Source: Dryococelus australis | Taxonomy: Eukaryota; Arthropoda; Insecta; Phasmatodea; Phasmatidae | NCBI GenBank assembly: GCA_029891345.1 | Contig: CM056994.1 | Span: forward strand, 143,304,457 to 143,368,456 | Direction of reading: 5' to 3' | DNA: 64,000 bases | Shown: positions 1 to 13,023 of the stretch, piece after piece | Numbering within the stretch: the first letter of the stretch is position 1 | How the letters are laid out: each line of letters starts with the position of its first letter | The notes under the pieces: model-generated | Database searches by the model: none | What the model was told of the DNA's origin: nothing | The model's input: only the letters and a program-made list of their open reading frames with translations | Translations under genes and position numbers: made by a program

Positions 1-1079
1 TGTGATCGTTAAACCATCCTAACAGATTGTAATAGAATTTGTAGGCATGTAACACAACTAAATGTCATATGAACGCAATTATTCGCAAAACCAAATAATC
101 AGCAAATATAAAACTACATCTTTGTGAATGTGCAATCAACCTACAGACATTTAATAACGCCCTGAAATTAGTAGTTTCCTAGAACACTGCCCTTTGTTCT
201 TCCTCGAGAAGTGGCATAATTATTTTATTATAACAAGATAATTCCTATATAGTTGTTTAATACAATTAAACATGTGTGGTAAAATGGTTTTAGTCGTAGC
301 ACGAAGCTTTGGGAATCGAGTCTTTCTATCACCTGAATTGTTTTCAATTTCAAAATACAATTTTAAAAAAGAAACATATTTTTTATCACATATGTTTATA
401 TTTATTGGAAACAACTGATAAACCAAAGCACAATATAATTTTTTATTTTAATTTATCAATAGCGTAATTGAAAATGTAATCACACAACTCCCTATATTGA
501 ACTTGCAGCTCTCTCCTTTCTACACGTATGCTGGCCAACTGATGGTGTTAAGCGGTTTTCAACTAACCAACACGGGACTGAAGTACTGACAATGTATTAA
601 TAAATTATCTTGGAAGAATGTATACAAAACCGCTGTGGGTTTTCCGAGGAACCTGTGGCAGTTTACTCCCAGTAACCAACATAAATTTTATATATCGAGC
701 GGCCAAAAGGAATCCCAACCAAGTACGCGGAAAAAGAATAGGTTCACATGATGCACTGAGGATAGAAAAGCCCTAATAAGAAATGCACCTTAGTGCCAGA
801 TCGGCTTACAAATTTTGAGAATATGAAAAACAAAGAACTGTACCTGATACATACCTTGAACATAATGGAAGAGTTTTGATACATGATGACGTACTGATGG
901 GAATATTAACCAATGCATTCCACTTAGTTTACTGTCACAGTGTGATTATGTGTCTGCTACCTTTAAATTCTGACAACGATGTTTGACTCCTGCATCATAC
1001 GAAGATATGTAAGAAAGTTCCAGATATTAACTAACTTAAATTAATATGCCAGCAGCTCTTTCCTTAATATCTGGTATCA
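1..1079. other. AT-rich spacer, no gene seen
   Basis: I see no recognisable coding region, RNA gene or repeat boundary here. The short open frames carry no motif I recognise. Confidence 0.5.
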
Positions 1080-1300
1080 GGGCAACGGCGATGCAGTGCT
1101 CATGACACTTGCTTCTACCAAGGAGAACAGGGTCCGATCCCCCGTGGGATCGCTCCTGAATTGTTGCATGTGGGAGTCGTGGGGCAATGCCACTGATTGA
1201 CGGGTCTCCTCGGATATGTCCTGTTTCCCCGCCCTTGCGCTGCTTCACGCTCACCTCGTTTCAACTTCAGTCGCCAAAATCTCTCCACTCCAATCTCCGG
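1080..1300 (+). repeat. SINE-like interspersed repeat, forward copy
   Basis: A GC-richer block in AT-rich DNA. It contains a B-box-like stretch (GGGTCCGATCCCC near 1130) and the phrase CATGTGGGAGTCGT near 1167. The same landmarks occur in the same order on the opposite strand at 1545 to 1322, so this is one member of a multi-copy family. The B-box-like sequence suggests a tRNA-derived (pol III) origin, but no complete tRNA fold is visible. Open frames here are incidental to the repeat. Confidence 0.6.
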
Positions 1301-1321
1301 TATCATCTCATGTATTGAATG

Positions 1322-1545
1322 GTAAGTCGTCGGAAGGAGAGAGAGTTGAGAGATAAGAGCGGCTTTTAACATCGTGGTCTTGAGAGCTGAAATGGGTGAA
1401 GTGAGGTGAGTATGGAGCAGCACCGGAATGCGAGGGACTAGCTGCATTGTCTGGTACGATTCCCACATGTGAAAATCCGGGAGCGTTTCCGCAGGGAATC
1501 GAATTCGGCTCGCCGGGGTTGATAAGTGTACCACGCCTCAAATAA
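1322..1545 (-). repeat. SINE-like interspersed repeat, inverted copy
   Basis: Read on the minus strand this carries TTCGATTCCC (B-box-like, rc near 1500) and CATGTGGGAATCGT (rc near 1465), aligning with the forward copy just upstream. The two copies are head-to-head with almost no spacer. Translations resemble low-complexity insect hypothetical proteins I remember from stick-insect gene sets, which I regard as repeat artefacts. Confidence 0.6.
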
Positions 1546-1855
1546 GCCCGAACAGTAGTTTTCATAATTTGTTATTAAGGATTATATAGTTACCCTTTTT
1601 TCGCTTCATTTCGTTTAGTCTTTCGACCAAACCTAACTTCTTGTTCCCGAAATTCAAGCAAATACATAATTGAGTAATATGTATGGTGTAATTGAACACA
1701 TAACAATAAATACTATGTTGGGGTAGATGATCACAAATGGAGCATATTTGATCCAAGAACAAATTGTAGGTATATCGTCCATACTTAACACGCAATTGTA
1801 GTAGCAATGCGCAGCACGAGTATACAACCACATATTCAGGCAACAGGCAGTGCAA

Positions 1856-2345
1856 CGAAATGGCAATTTATTTACAGAAGGCATATGGATCACAGTGTCG
1901 CTTCAAAGTGTCGACCACCGTTGGCCCCACAGAAAGTGCAGTACTGAAGCATGTTGTGACCCACATTGCAAAGGTTTCCGCCAGGCCATTGGTGTTGCCA
2001 AACCTATCCGTATTCGCGCCAAGAGCTCAGCCCTCGTGTCAAGTGGTGTGGCCTAAACCATCGACTTGATGTGGTTGCATAGCAGGAAGTTAGGTGGTGT
2101 GACGTCAGGTGAGCGTGGTGGCCATGCTTTGGGGCCTCCCCTGCCTACGTATCTACGGGTTCATGGAGTGCACGTTGAGGTGCCAGCGAAGATGAATGGC
2201 GAAATGTGGCGGGGGCTTATCCTGCTGTAACCACATTACCTCAAGAGCACCTAAAGGAACTAATTCGAAGTATTCCAGTAACAAGTTCTCAGGAACTGGA
2301 GATACGTAGCACCATTGAAACTGAGACCATGCTGTACTGAACGGT
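1856..2345 (-). pseudogene. IS630/Tc1-mariner-type transposase relic
   Basis: Reading the minus strand across frameshifts gives the C-terminal half of a DDE transposase of the kind common in insect genomes. QQDKPPPHFAIH (near 2215) corresponds to the block around the second catalytic Asp. AWPPRSPDVTPPNFLL (near 2110) corresponds to the block holding the third acidic residue, where Asp appears replaced by Asn. After it comes a degenerate helical tail reaching to about 1860. The N-terminal half, including the first catalytic Asp and the DNA-binding domain, is missing. I could not define terminal inverted repeats. The element is dead. Confidence 0.75.
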
Positions 2346-2715
2346 GTTATAAGAGCGCAAAACTGCCCACATGCATGTTACAATGCCATGCACATAAATT
2401 TGCAGATCCGCCCATGATAATTGCAACTGCTAATTGCAATTGCGAGTTAACTATAGATGTTATACAATTTGTTACTCGATGAAATTTGCTCTATTTGCGC
2501 TCATCCACCCCACTGTGGTGTTTATTATCATTTGTTCAAGTACATCCAGTATAATGGAAAGCTGTTAATGTTATAATGTGCTTGTAGGACACTCCAATAA
2601 TCGGGGTAAGTTAAATATTCCCGAGAAAGAGTTAGGCCCACGGTAAGAAAATATATTGCACCATAGAAAACTTCATTCTATGTGCATGATCCCAAGGGTT
2701 GTTGTTAACGTTATT

Positions 2716-2717
<2 letters not shown>
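2346..2717. other. Spacer, nothing recognised
   Basis: AT-rich sequence between the transposase relic and a TA microsatellite. No supported feature. Confidence 0.5.

Positions 2718-2772
<55 letters not shown>
2718..2772. repeat. (TA)n microsatellite
   Basis: About 55 bp of nearly pure TA dinucleotide with one interruption (TATTATAT). Confidence 0.97.
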
Positions 2773-5700
2773 AACAAACGTTATTGACTAATTTCAAACT
2801 TATAATCACGTCGACTCGAGGCTTCTAAGAATTTGTCACACTTTAGGAGTAGAATTGAATTAAGAGTTGAAAATAAATTCATAGAAATGGTGGAACATAC
2901 ACAGGAACTCAGCTTGGGAGGAACCAGGGAATGGGTACTGTTTCGTACTATGCTTTTCGCGCGCTATGTCTATGTGGAGACACTGCGTAGTGCTGTGCGG
3001 CACTGTCATCGACACAGCATGGGGAAACGTGCTGGAGTTTGTAACGGGCAGGCAGTGAATTTGCTCTTCAGAAAAAACGTTATTTGTCAATGATTTCGCG
3101 CACAGCACAACATTTTGATACGCTGACGTTAAAATTTTATAAAATTCAATATTTCCAATTTATTTTATGAGAGAAACTACACAGTTTGTTTAGTTTTGCA
3201 GCTTACTACAAGCAAAATTTCTGTATTTTAGGTTACATGAATTAGATTTAAGTCGCGGCAGCTCCACAAAGACGGAGAAAGCAATACGGTATAAATCTAT
3301 ACAAAATGATTAATATTATTTAATTTTATTATAAACAAAATACAAAAAAACACTTAAATTACAGGGCAATAAATTTTACGTAAGTAAATATGATTAAATA
3401 TATGTAAGAATAAATGGATCCACTTGTTAGAAACACCCATTTAGATTCCTCATTTTCACTTATAATTTAATTTGGTACTAAAATGAGATGAAAATTTTAT
3501 AAAATTGCAACAAATTAAAATTTACATTTTGCCATAGCCTATAGACCTACTGCAGGTCACAAAAACGGTTAAAATAATTTATGTTACTTACACAAGTTTC
3601 TGTCGTTTTCATATTCTAAAGAACATAATTACTCTCAGGACAGGCAGAACCGTAGATGTTCTTACAAACCAAGTGGTGAGTCAGTAATTCCAGGGATTAC
3701 CCTGAGTCCCATGTTGTTACCTGCTGTTCGTGTGGTTGCCATGTCGAGTTACTCCATTCTACAGGAATATCTTTGATAGCTCGGCCGGTCTTGTGAGCGA
3801 GCCATCGGATACACGCCTTCATAACTTGGCGGGCTTCAGCTATACCAGGAAAATTACTCGTCAGGGGAAGTGTATGGGTTTTAATATCATCTTAATTTCC
3901 AAGCACATTTGTGCCTTAAATACTGCAGTAAAAATGGCCCACATTGCCGTTTTACTGGCGGTCCCATTCTACCGAACGTTAGGGACACTTGCAAAAGACA
4001 TTTTCGACAAACTGGGAAGAAAGCAACAAATGAGGGGAAAAAAATGGTTTCTATTTTTCGGCTTTTAAATACGAACTTTACGTTTCCCTAGATTAAATAA
4101 TCTACGTTTCCCAAATTTTGACTAGAAAACCGAAAGAAATAAATTTTATATTGGCACTTCTTTAATTTGTACCTTTAAATGTTTATATGTTCGTATTTAA
4201 AAAAAAATTATGGCAGCAACGTTAACAGTTTTATAAAACTAGCAAAAATTACGTACACTATTTTTGTGAAACCCTGAGGTCAACAATAACGTTCGAAAAT
4301 AATTATGTTTCCAACTTTTAGAAGAATTTATTCAACAAGAACTTCAAATAAAATAATATGAGACAACTGGCTGTTAACATGCTTAAACTAAGACTCTGTG
4401 TTTGAATGGTTATGTAATTGTAATTTTCACCTATTTCACCTATGATAGGAAATTTATTGTTATTATAGCTTCGTACTGAATTATTTTTACGCACAAAAAT
4501 ATTTTTCTTTCTCTGAATCCTGCTAAAGTCAATTTAAAAAAAAAAATATTCATTATTAAATATTATTGCCGAATGTTCTGCATATTTATTAAACCGCACT
4601 GAAACATTAAGGGGGTAAATGTCTGAATAATTTTTGTCATAATTGAAGGTTTTTGCTTAATAGCATGAATAAATCCACTATAACTTTGTAGTTGAACGTT
4701 AAGTATTGAATTTATCAGCTCTTAAATTAATTTTAAATGGTTTAGAAAAAAAATTATGCCGAAGTTTTGTCAACTCAAACATGAATGGATTACATATTTT
4801 GTCATGAATTTAAGTTTTTTAAACTGTGAAATTATGTTCTTTGTCGTACTTCAGGCATTTTTTTAATGTCCAGAATACTTCAAAAATCCGATATTTTTAT
4901 ACGCCTTGTTTCGTAGGTTTTTGGCTTTTCTTTTCTAATAGTAGCAGTTGCAAAATAATGGAAAAAGACTCCAAAGAAACGAATCTGCAATAAAATGAGG
5001 AAAAACCTTGTGCATTTCATAACATATTTGATCATCGAGCTCAAATAACATATAGCGGTTACCGTATACGATAGACAAAATATATATTGGCAAATAGTTC
5101 CCGAGAAGTGGCCCACTCTTCGCCAGTGTTGCTCGTCGTGGAACTACGTGGGTTCGCAGACAATGACAGGGTGGTGAGGTGTGGTGGGTAGGGACCAAAG
5201 TGCCTAAGCGTAGGCCACCGGTGGTTTCAGAGCCAGGTAGCTTGCTTGTATGAAAGTGATGGTGAAACTGCCACCTTCCTACCACACAGTTCTCGGAATC
5301 GGCCAAAGCTCTAATAATTAGCGGTGCTTTCAGTACTTGATAAACGTTGTCACCCCACATTAAAAACCCCTAAGCAATATTTTCAAATTTCCAAATGAAT
5401 TGAACTATATGTTCAGACCGGTTGAACTAATTACGGCATTTGGAGTAGTGTTTTTATCTGTATTACGTGTCATAATAACGTATTTTCTTTTCCCATGATA
5501 ATAAGAATAATTGTAAGGTAATTGTTCGGCTTGTAAATAAAAAATATTCTAAAGCAATGTGCTGTTTAGCTATCATCTCAAACAAAACTGTTGACACAGA
5601 CATCTAAATACATATTATAAAAATAATGAATATATTCTTTTATTACTGTGCTGAATCTTAATTAGGAGAAAAATGTAAGTTTTATAATTCGTCTAGAGTA

Positions 5701-6364
5701 ACTGATCTTTTTTATTTTGTTTAGATATTCAGTATAAAAAACGAAAAAATATTTAAGATTTAGGGATTTAAAAAAAATCAGAAAATGTGTGATAAAGTAG
5801 CCCATATAAAAAAATAGTTGCTATTGAAGATAAATAGTTTGTGCACGTTTCAGGAGACATTTTATAATGTTTTAGAATCAAAGCACGTTTGTGAAATGGG
5901 GTATATAATAATGCTTTAGTTTACGAACATTGTGACAATATGAGTATAAAAAATACGACGATTACGACCATTTCGAAACACAGAGGAAAAAATATGTAAT
6001 CGAATCTGTGTAAACATAAAAATTCACTCAATGATAAAGTAGAGTGCCTTTACGATTGCAATATCGCGTAAATGAACCTTTCTCCTCTAAATGCGAACGT
6101 AGTTCACGTGACATGGCCTGTCACACTACTAGTACATATTCCGCAAATAGGGCGTGTGCCTATTCGCGAAGCAGCAAAGTCTAAGAAACGCTTCATTGAA
6201 AAAATAATGGGATACCACAGTTTAGAAAATAGTATAAGTGTATCAAATACAGGGACAGCCTCACATAGCAGACAGAAATTTCTGTGATTAAGTAATATGT
6301 CGTGATAGTGGGATATTAATAATATAGAACTGAAAGGCGACGAATTCTGGAGAGAAAAAGGGTT
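2773..6364. other. AT-rich region without recognised genes
   Basis: I read both strands and saw only short open frames without family motifs. GC-richer islands at about 3660 to 3880 and 5100 to 5350 may be unclassified repeat relics. No TIRs, RNA genes or protein domains were recognised. Confidence 0.5.
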
Positions 6365-6611
6365 CCCCGCAATCTAAATCGGAATCAGTTATTTTTTACT
6401 GATTGTCAGTTGAAACTGCTCCATCCAGAATGTGTAGGAAAAAATATCACTAATTCATCAGTCAAAAGAAATCTACTAATTCAAGCAGTAGAAAACAACT
6501 TATTTATGGTTGTTATTGATAAAAAAGTAGAGAGCATTCCTATGTGATGTAAGTTAGGTACGATTTAGTCGCAGAACACAAGTATTATCTACACAAAAAC
6601 GTTTTCGGAGG

Positions 6612-6696
6612 TGGTTGAGCTCGAACCTCCGTCCATAAAGCAAAGTGTGATGAAGTTTTCATGATAAGCCATATCCACTGCCCTACTTTACCATTG
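6612..6696 (-). ncRNA. tRNA-like (pol III box A/B) module, left arm
   Basis: On the minus strand an A-box-like TAGGGCAGTGG (6675 to 6690 region) is followed about 50 nt later by GGTTCGAGCTC (rc of 6617 to 6627), a good B-box match. The order and spacing suit an internal pol III promoter of tRNA type. I could not fold a convincing cloverleaf, so this is a tRNA-derived module or SINE head rather than a functional tRNA. Confidence 0.5.
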
Positions 6697-7447
6697 CCAA
6701 ATGTGTGCTCGCATGTAATGTCAAATATTGCTGTTAAGTTTCGTGATGTGAAAGTATTTTTTGTTGTCGAAATATTCAGATTTTCTGAGCAAGTACACGT
6801 ATTTGCAAAGTTTGAAAGTCAATCTATCTTTAGTTTAGTTCGGATTCTGTGATTTAAAAGATGAATATAGTGATTTTAATGTACGGGATTATCAATATCA
6901 ACTACAGTATACGCCATTTTACAATGCAATGAGACACAACAGATTTAAGCTGTTAATTTTAGTGACAGATAGATCAGTGATAATTTTACTGACTCGATAG
7001 TGCGGTGATTCAATAAGAAAGTTGGATTTACACCAACAAAAGTTTTGTGGTCTCTTGCAAGTTAATAGATCAAATAATGAGGAAACGACAAATTTAATGA
7101 AATATTGCATTGTTTCTAACGTTCCACTGTCTAATTACCACTGTTATTACTAGTCAATCTGTCTCTTCAAAATAACAATTTAATTCTGTAAATGTTGTAT
7201 TGTAAAATAGCAGATGCATAGAAAACATCGACAACAACGTTAAAAACACTATATTTCTCTTTTAAACCACACGTTCTGAACTAAACTTAACTTAGAATGA
7301 CTTTCGAGCCTTACAAAGACATGTACCTACTTACGCATAATGTGTATATATTTCGACTACATGAAGTACTTTCACATTACGAAACTTACAGCCGTTCGCC
7401 ATTGTAAGTTTATGTTACTACGCAAATGAGAGACCGTTTTTATCATT

Positions 7448-7536
7448 GACAAAGTAGCAGAGTTGGTAGCACGTCAGGCAAAACAAATAAGAGATTGTAT
7501 TGCCTTTTGGGGTGGCGGTTCGATACCAGCCTCTTC
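7448..7536 (+). ncRNA. tRNA-like (pol III box A/B) module, right arm
   Basis: TAGCAGAGTTGG at 7455 to 7466 fits the A-box consensus TRGCNNAGYNGG exactly. GGTTCGATACC at 7517 to 7527 fits the B-box consensus GGTTCGANNCC exactly. The approximately 50-nt separation is compatible with a tRNA-like pol III promoter. The anticodon arm is irregular and the T stem is weak, so a working tRNA is unlikely. It is the mirror partner of the module in the left arm. Confidence 0.6.
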
Positions 7537-7800
7537 CAAAATATTCTTGTATAGGTAATAATTTTGTTTTGCGACGAAATAACTGTATACCTAATTTATT
7601 TCAAACCATAATGCACGGTTTTCAATCCTTGTGCTTTTTATTAATCGACAATGAATAACTGATTTTCTACTGTTTGTATTAGTGGATTTCAATTAACTGA
7701 AGACATTAGTAGTTTTCTTATTATACTAATTCCGTATGGATCAGTTTCAACTGACAATCAGAAAAAAATAACTGATTCCGATTTAGAGTGCAAGCTGCAT

Positions 7801-8921
7801 ATAGATTGCATAGAATGCGTGTTACCGGAATTGGCAGACAGTCGAATAAGCAGAGGAACGTGTATACGGGAGTCACCGTACATACTTGAGGAACAAGAAA
7901 GAACCAAAGAAAATAAACAGGTATGAAATAAGAATGCTACATTGTAAAACATTTTTATTAGGTAGCCTAGCTCAGAAATATAGTTCCTACAATAACCTGA
8001 AAAATACTGATATTTCTGGAAATAAAAATCATCTTAGTCATATGTTAAAATTATATTCTCAATGTTAAGTATTTTTGTAGGTAATGAAAGTTATACATAT
8101 GAACACGTATTTTGCATAACAATTTGTTAGGAAACGATATAAATTTAAATTGTAGTAGTTGACATGTGGAATTTACTTGTATTTCGAATGAATCAATAAA
8201 TAATGGCTTTGGATGTTAGTGAAATAAAGAATCTTGTATCGTACGACATTATAAATAACACGCATGTTTATTTCTTATAACACCAACAAAGTGGCAAGAA
8301 CATTTTTCCATTGCAGTAGTGATAAGTGGTGTGAGACAGATAAAAGAGGATTAAATGTACTTTGTTCGCATCATTTTACAAATGGTACAGATTTGGCATA
8401 ACGATTTTGTTATCTCTGGTCTGTTAAATTTTTAGCCCAACTGTGCAGCCATCCAAACCAAAGGTAACAATATCATGTATGCTAATTGGCCCACCTAGAA
8501 GGAATAAACATCTTAAATGAAAGAGGAGTGAAACCATTTTAAAAACATAAATATGTTTCTATTATGAGCATTCTTCCTTCTAATTTGTTATGTACATGTA
8601 GACAAACCAACACACTCACGGGCATGCACGCGCAAACACACACAAGAAACAATGTGATCTGATTTGCCAATAATTTAATAATTACTATTTTAATAAAACA
8701 GAGTCTGTCTGCCTGCCTCACTATTCGCACACAAAATAGCAGTCAATTGTTAGATAATTTGAATTTTTGGTACTGAATATCGTATCTTGAAGGCTGGCAC
8801 CAGACTGCCTAACCAATCTTAAACACCATGAAGGTGAGTGGCTAGGAAGGTAGGCAATTTTACTTCGCCAATGGATTTCGCGAAAGCGATTCACCTGAGA
8901 GTTTTCGACAAGACGACGTTT
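7801..8921. other. AT-rich spacer
   Basis: No gene, RNA or repeat recognised. A short run of CA/TG alternation near 8600 to 8650 is present. Confidence 0.5.
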
Positions 8922-9335
8922 TTGGTTCGTTATGACGTGCTAATTAAGGTATTTGGTGCATGAAAGCAGTATATTTATATAATTTTTGTCGGAACTTGTT
9001 TTCCAAAGGTTTTGTCGAAATCTTTGGGTTGATACGACGTAAATAACAATTTTTAGCACCTTATTACGTAGTTAGATATTCACTGCCGTCATTATTCTCG
9101 GAGCACTGATGGAAGAAAAAAACAAAATTTTGGTTTTCTGATCTGTAATCAGTGCTCCGAGAATAACGAACACAGTGAATTTGTAACAAATTAAGTAGCT
9201 ACTAAAAGTTATTATTTACGTCTTGTCATCCCAAAACTTCAGAAAAATCTGTCACGTGAAACAATTTATGACAAAAATTATATAAATATACTGCTTTCAT
9301 GCACCAATGGAATTAAGTCATGTCAACGAATCGCC
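8922..9335. repeat. Foldback (MITE-like) inverted repeat
   Basis: GGTGCATGAAAGCAGTATAT begins at 8955 and its exact reverse complement ends at 9305; the perfect match spans about 36 bp. The arms continue inward with moderate divergence to ATTCTCGGAGCACTGAT (about 9093 and 9165), leaving a loop of roughly 45 nt. Weaker similarity extends outward to about 8922 and 9335. It has no coding capacity and would form a long hairpin. I could not identify a target-site duplication. Confidence 0.85.
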
Positions 9336-9654
9336 TATAGCTTATTGTTCACATTTTTTGTGCAAAAACAGGATGGTAGCCGCTATTTTTATGATGACGG
9401 GGGATGATATTACCTACCCTGTTTTCATTGGTGTAAGATCTCCGCTCTACAAATCATCGATATGTTGCTAAATCGAGAGTTGTTCCGATATTTTTTACTC
9501 AATTACATTCGCAGCCATGGTTTTTAGGTGCCCGTGACTTCCTTAATAATCACTTTAAAGAAAAAGAGGTACAGATATTAGGTGCTATTTTTTCATCACG
9601 AATAATATGCCTAAATTCGTCGGTATTTTTCGGAAACAAGTTGGATATCAAAGG

Positions 9655-9658
<4 letters not shown>

Positions 9659-9747
<89 letters not shown>
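9659..9747. repeat. Compound (CA)n(CATA)n(TA)n microsatellite
   Basis: About 50 bp of CA, then CATA units, then TA. The open frames across it are repeat artefacts. Confidence 0.97.
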
Positions 9748-9749
<2 letters not shown>

Positions 9750-12700
9750 ACGTCTCGCACATTTTAATTTGCTAACTTTAAGCAAAATAGTGCCATAAAA
9801 GGTTTGGATCGAAACGTACTTTATTTTCTAGAATTTCTTAGATTTCTTATTTAATACTTCATATTTTGCCTTTATATACAAAATGTTAAGAAATAGAGTA
9901 CAACAAATTAGCAGTATTGCGTTCCTAACACACGAAATTCGATGTATCCCAATTAAAACCTTACAAATTACTAGACGCGAAATACTTCCAAACTTATTGG
10001 AACACGGCCTCACTCACTGATATAACCAGTACGTGTAATAATGTAACAAATTTCGGTTTAAATTTGGTTACCTCTTCCCAAATTTATTTTACTCTGACGT
10101 ACTTAGGTTAGAATACTATGGCATGAGTTACTTCTGGCCGTAGCCTTACAACATATATAGATAAGACTTCGCTGTAGGAAGTAAGATTACCGGAAGAGAA
10201 CGCACCGAACAACGGCACAATACGCCAGGTGTTCCACGTGTGGAAATCCGACAGGCACTTAGGTCGCTCTGGTGGAAGGCAAGCGATCTGACTACTACTT
10301 TGTGTGTCCCCACAAACGAAAAGGGAACAGGAAATTACTAGTTATTTAACTGTTGTTAAATAAAATTACTTATTTTCCGAATACATATTGCAATCCAATT
10401 TATTTAAAAGCATTAAACGGTATATTATCATAATTTAATTAGTTTTTGTATATAATCTTAAATAATAATCAAAATTATTATTACGTTATGAGACAAACAA
10501 TCTAGGCGTACCAATAGTTCAATTTGAATTACAGTATCTAATACCTTTGCAGGATATGCAGAATTGTATATTGACCATAATCGATTCTCCGTTCTGATCA
10601 CACAACCAAGATAACTCATTTTAGCCAGTTTAGACCATGTAAAAAAAAAACTATAAAAATTTTCTGATTTTCTATAGGATAATTATTTTAATGCGAGAAA
10701 TCCATGGAGCAAACGTGTATGTTGAATAATGATTAAACGTAAATATTAATGTCATTTTATTATTTTTCCTTTTCACTTTGTACTACCTGCGACAAAATAA
10801 CGTCGACTCAAGTTTAATAAACATTTGGGCCTAGTTCAATGTTTTAGGTTTACCACAAATTATTTATTATTCAAAATTATTACTTATGACACAGTTTAGG
10901 AAGGAAACAAACACAGGCCCAAAGAATTCATTAGCAAGGCTCTTTGTTTCCCGTAGCTACAGTTGCTAATGACTGGTATGGGGTGAGTTGGAGAAATGTG
11001 CAGGTCATCGGCAACAAACCTTTCCTGCAGACCATCGTGTTGGGCGTCACTCCCGGAGGGTAAGTACTTTCCTCAACTCCCCTACCCCCCCCCCCCTCCC
11101 CAAATTTAAGTGTTTATCTTTTACTCATCCTTGGCCACAGACTACCTTGCGTCTAACCAGCGGACCGTACCGTGTTCCTTAGAAGCATAAGTGCCTTCCA
11201 ATAAATGGCGATTGTGTTTTGTTACCAATATGTGTCGTTGCTGTCGCCATCTTTCTTCGAAAGGGTGAAATAACAGGAGAACGTTCAATCTTCGTCTCTG
11301 AAGTCTGTCAGGTGCAACACTGGCCAAATCTACCTTATGGCCGCCAGGGAAACCAGCGCTTTAAGGACCTTAGGTAATTTTATTTAGATTAAAATTACCA
11401 GCGTGTAACTGTTGTCAACTTGAGTGGTATTACTTATACTTTTGAGTTATATAACCGTAATAACATTACTCTGTTGTTTTTACGTAATACTTTTCTTGGT
11501 GGTTTCAGCATTCTTGACAAAATTTACTATGAAACTATATAAATGTATTATGACATCTACAATGTAAATTTTGACATTTATTAAACAAGTAAAGGTTATG
11601 ATATTACCATACAACTGAATTAACAACTTCAACAATTTAATTTAACCAATATTTTGAATTTAACGTCTTCATGGTTTCCAACACCAAGATTGCATGAATA
11701 TTTTTATGGAGAGTAATTAAAACATTCAGTTGCCGTCATAAAGACATAATAATTAATATGCAAGATATACGATAACACAGTTGCCAATTGTGTTTAAAAT
11801 CATGGTACTCACCATTCAGAAAATGCTGTCCTTATTTTGATAGGATATGCTGGCGCAGAATGCCACAACCATCTCCACCTCATCTGGAATAAAAAATGTC
11901 TCTATAATTTTTTTTTTTTTGTAATACAAGACGTTAAATTTTTATGACAGTAGATAAAACTCAAATGTTTCTTGATATATTTGCTAAGAGTAATGTTTTA
12001 CAACCATACTATAGCAAGCAATAAAATTTCACCACGCACATATTAACACTATTATAATTTAAAACACGTGTACAATAATACCTATTTTTGATACCAAAGT
12101 TTTAATATCCAAGGGTTTACCAAACAAGATAACTCACTAATGTGGCAGTTACATTTTTTGGTGGTTTGAGTCCCACGTGGAGTAAAGAATTTTTCGAATA
12201 TTAAAACAAAAATTTTCTTTTTTCGAAGCAATTGTCTCATTTTGTGCAAGTTATCTGTTCTCCGAATAAATGACCAATGACAAAACGAATATCATAAACA
12301 TTACTGTCCTAAGAGGTCCTGTGTTTGAATGCCTAATATGTCCAGGTTTATTTGTGAACTGTTTCTTCTTTATCATCAGTTGGCCGATATTATCTGGGAC
12401 GTTAAAAACATAATTTAAGACGCCATAGTTACTTAAACAAGTTAGATTATAATTATTATTTAATATACTTGTTCGAATAAACATCATAAAACACAGTTGA
12501 AATTCTAACTTACTATATATTATGAACATGATATTTTAATGACATGCCTTGACGCATCTCAGTGACGTCACATGCAATTTTTACAACTGCACGTGATACT
12601 TCAAAAGTGTTCTCTACAGATAACATGTTGTTGCCCATCTAATTGCTTCTATGAATGGATAGCAAGTCCCATTTCACATCAATTAATAGAGGCTATCCTT

Positions 12701-12884
12701 TCTTTATTTACTGGAAAAATGATTTTATCAAGAAGCCTCGTGTATATCTTCAAATTACCATTTAAATTGTCAGAGAAGTAAGGCAATAGCTATACTAACA
12801 TATTTATATCCACATAGCCTACATATGTTTAGTATTTATCACCACATTGCGTACAGCAAAGGGAAAATTTTATATTTGATGATA
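9748..12884. other. Region without recognised genes
   Basis: Mostly AT-rich. GC-richer islands lie at about 10190 to 10330 and 10960 to 11370, the latter with a poly-C run near 11083. They may be repeat relics, but I recognise no family. TGACGTCA occurs once near 12564, which is not enough to call a regulatory site. Confidence 0.5.
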
Positions 12885-13023
12885 AAATGAATAAAAACAA
12901 TAGTCTTTAATACAATTGATCTTTATGTCACACACTTGTCAAAAAATACACAATATTACATATACTCAATCAAATTCTCCATTCAACAAAACTATTTCCT
13001 ATAGTTTTATTTTATAAATATTA

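Larger units (their letters stand above)
6365..7800. repeat. 1.43-kb long inverted repeat (palindromic element)
   Basis: The left arm from 6371 matches the reverse complement of the right arm ending near 7795. The outermost 50 bases are close to identical (both contain AATCGGAATCAGTTATTTTT and TGATTGTCAGTTGAAACTG). Similarity continues through TAAGTTTCGT.ATGTGAAAGTA (about 6735 and 7390) to the centre near 7083, leaving almost no loop. Arms are about 680 bp and visibly diverged, so the structure is old. Each arm holds a tRNA-like module pointing away from the centre. No transposase is encoded. Confidence 0.85.

Noticed and set aside
8944..9316. TTAA at both edges of the foldback as a piggyBac-type target duplication.
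   Set aside because: Arm similarity continues beyond the TTAA on both sides, so it is part of the inverted repeat and not a target site.
9550..9762. Frame with alternating Cys-Val repeats.
   Set aside because: It translates the CA/TA microsatellite.
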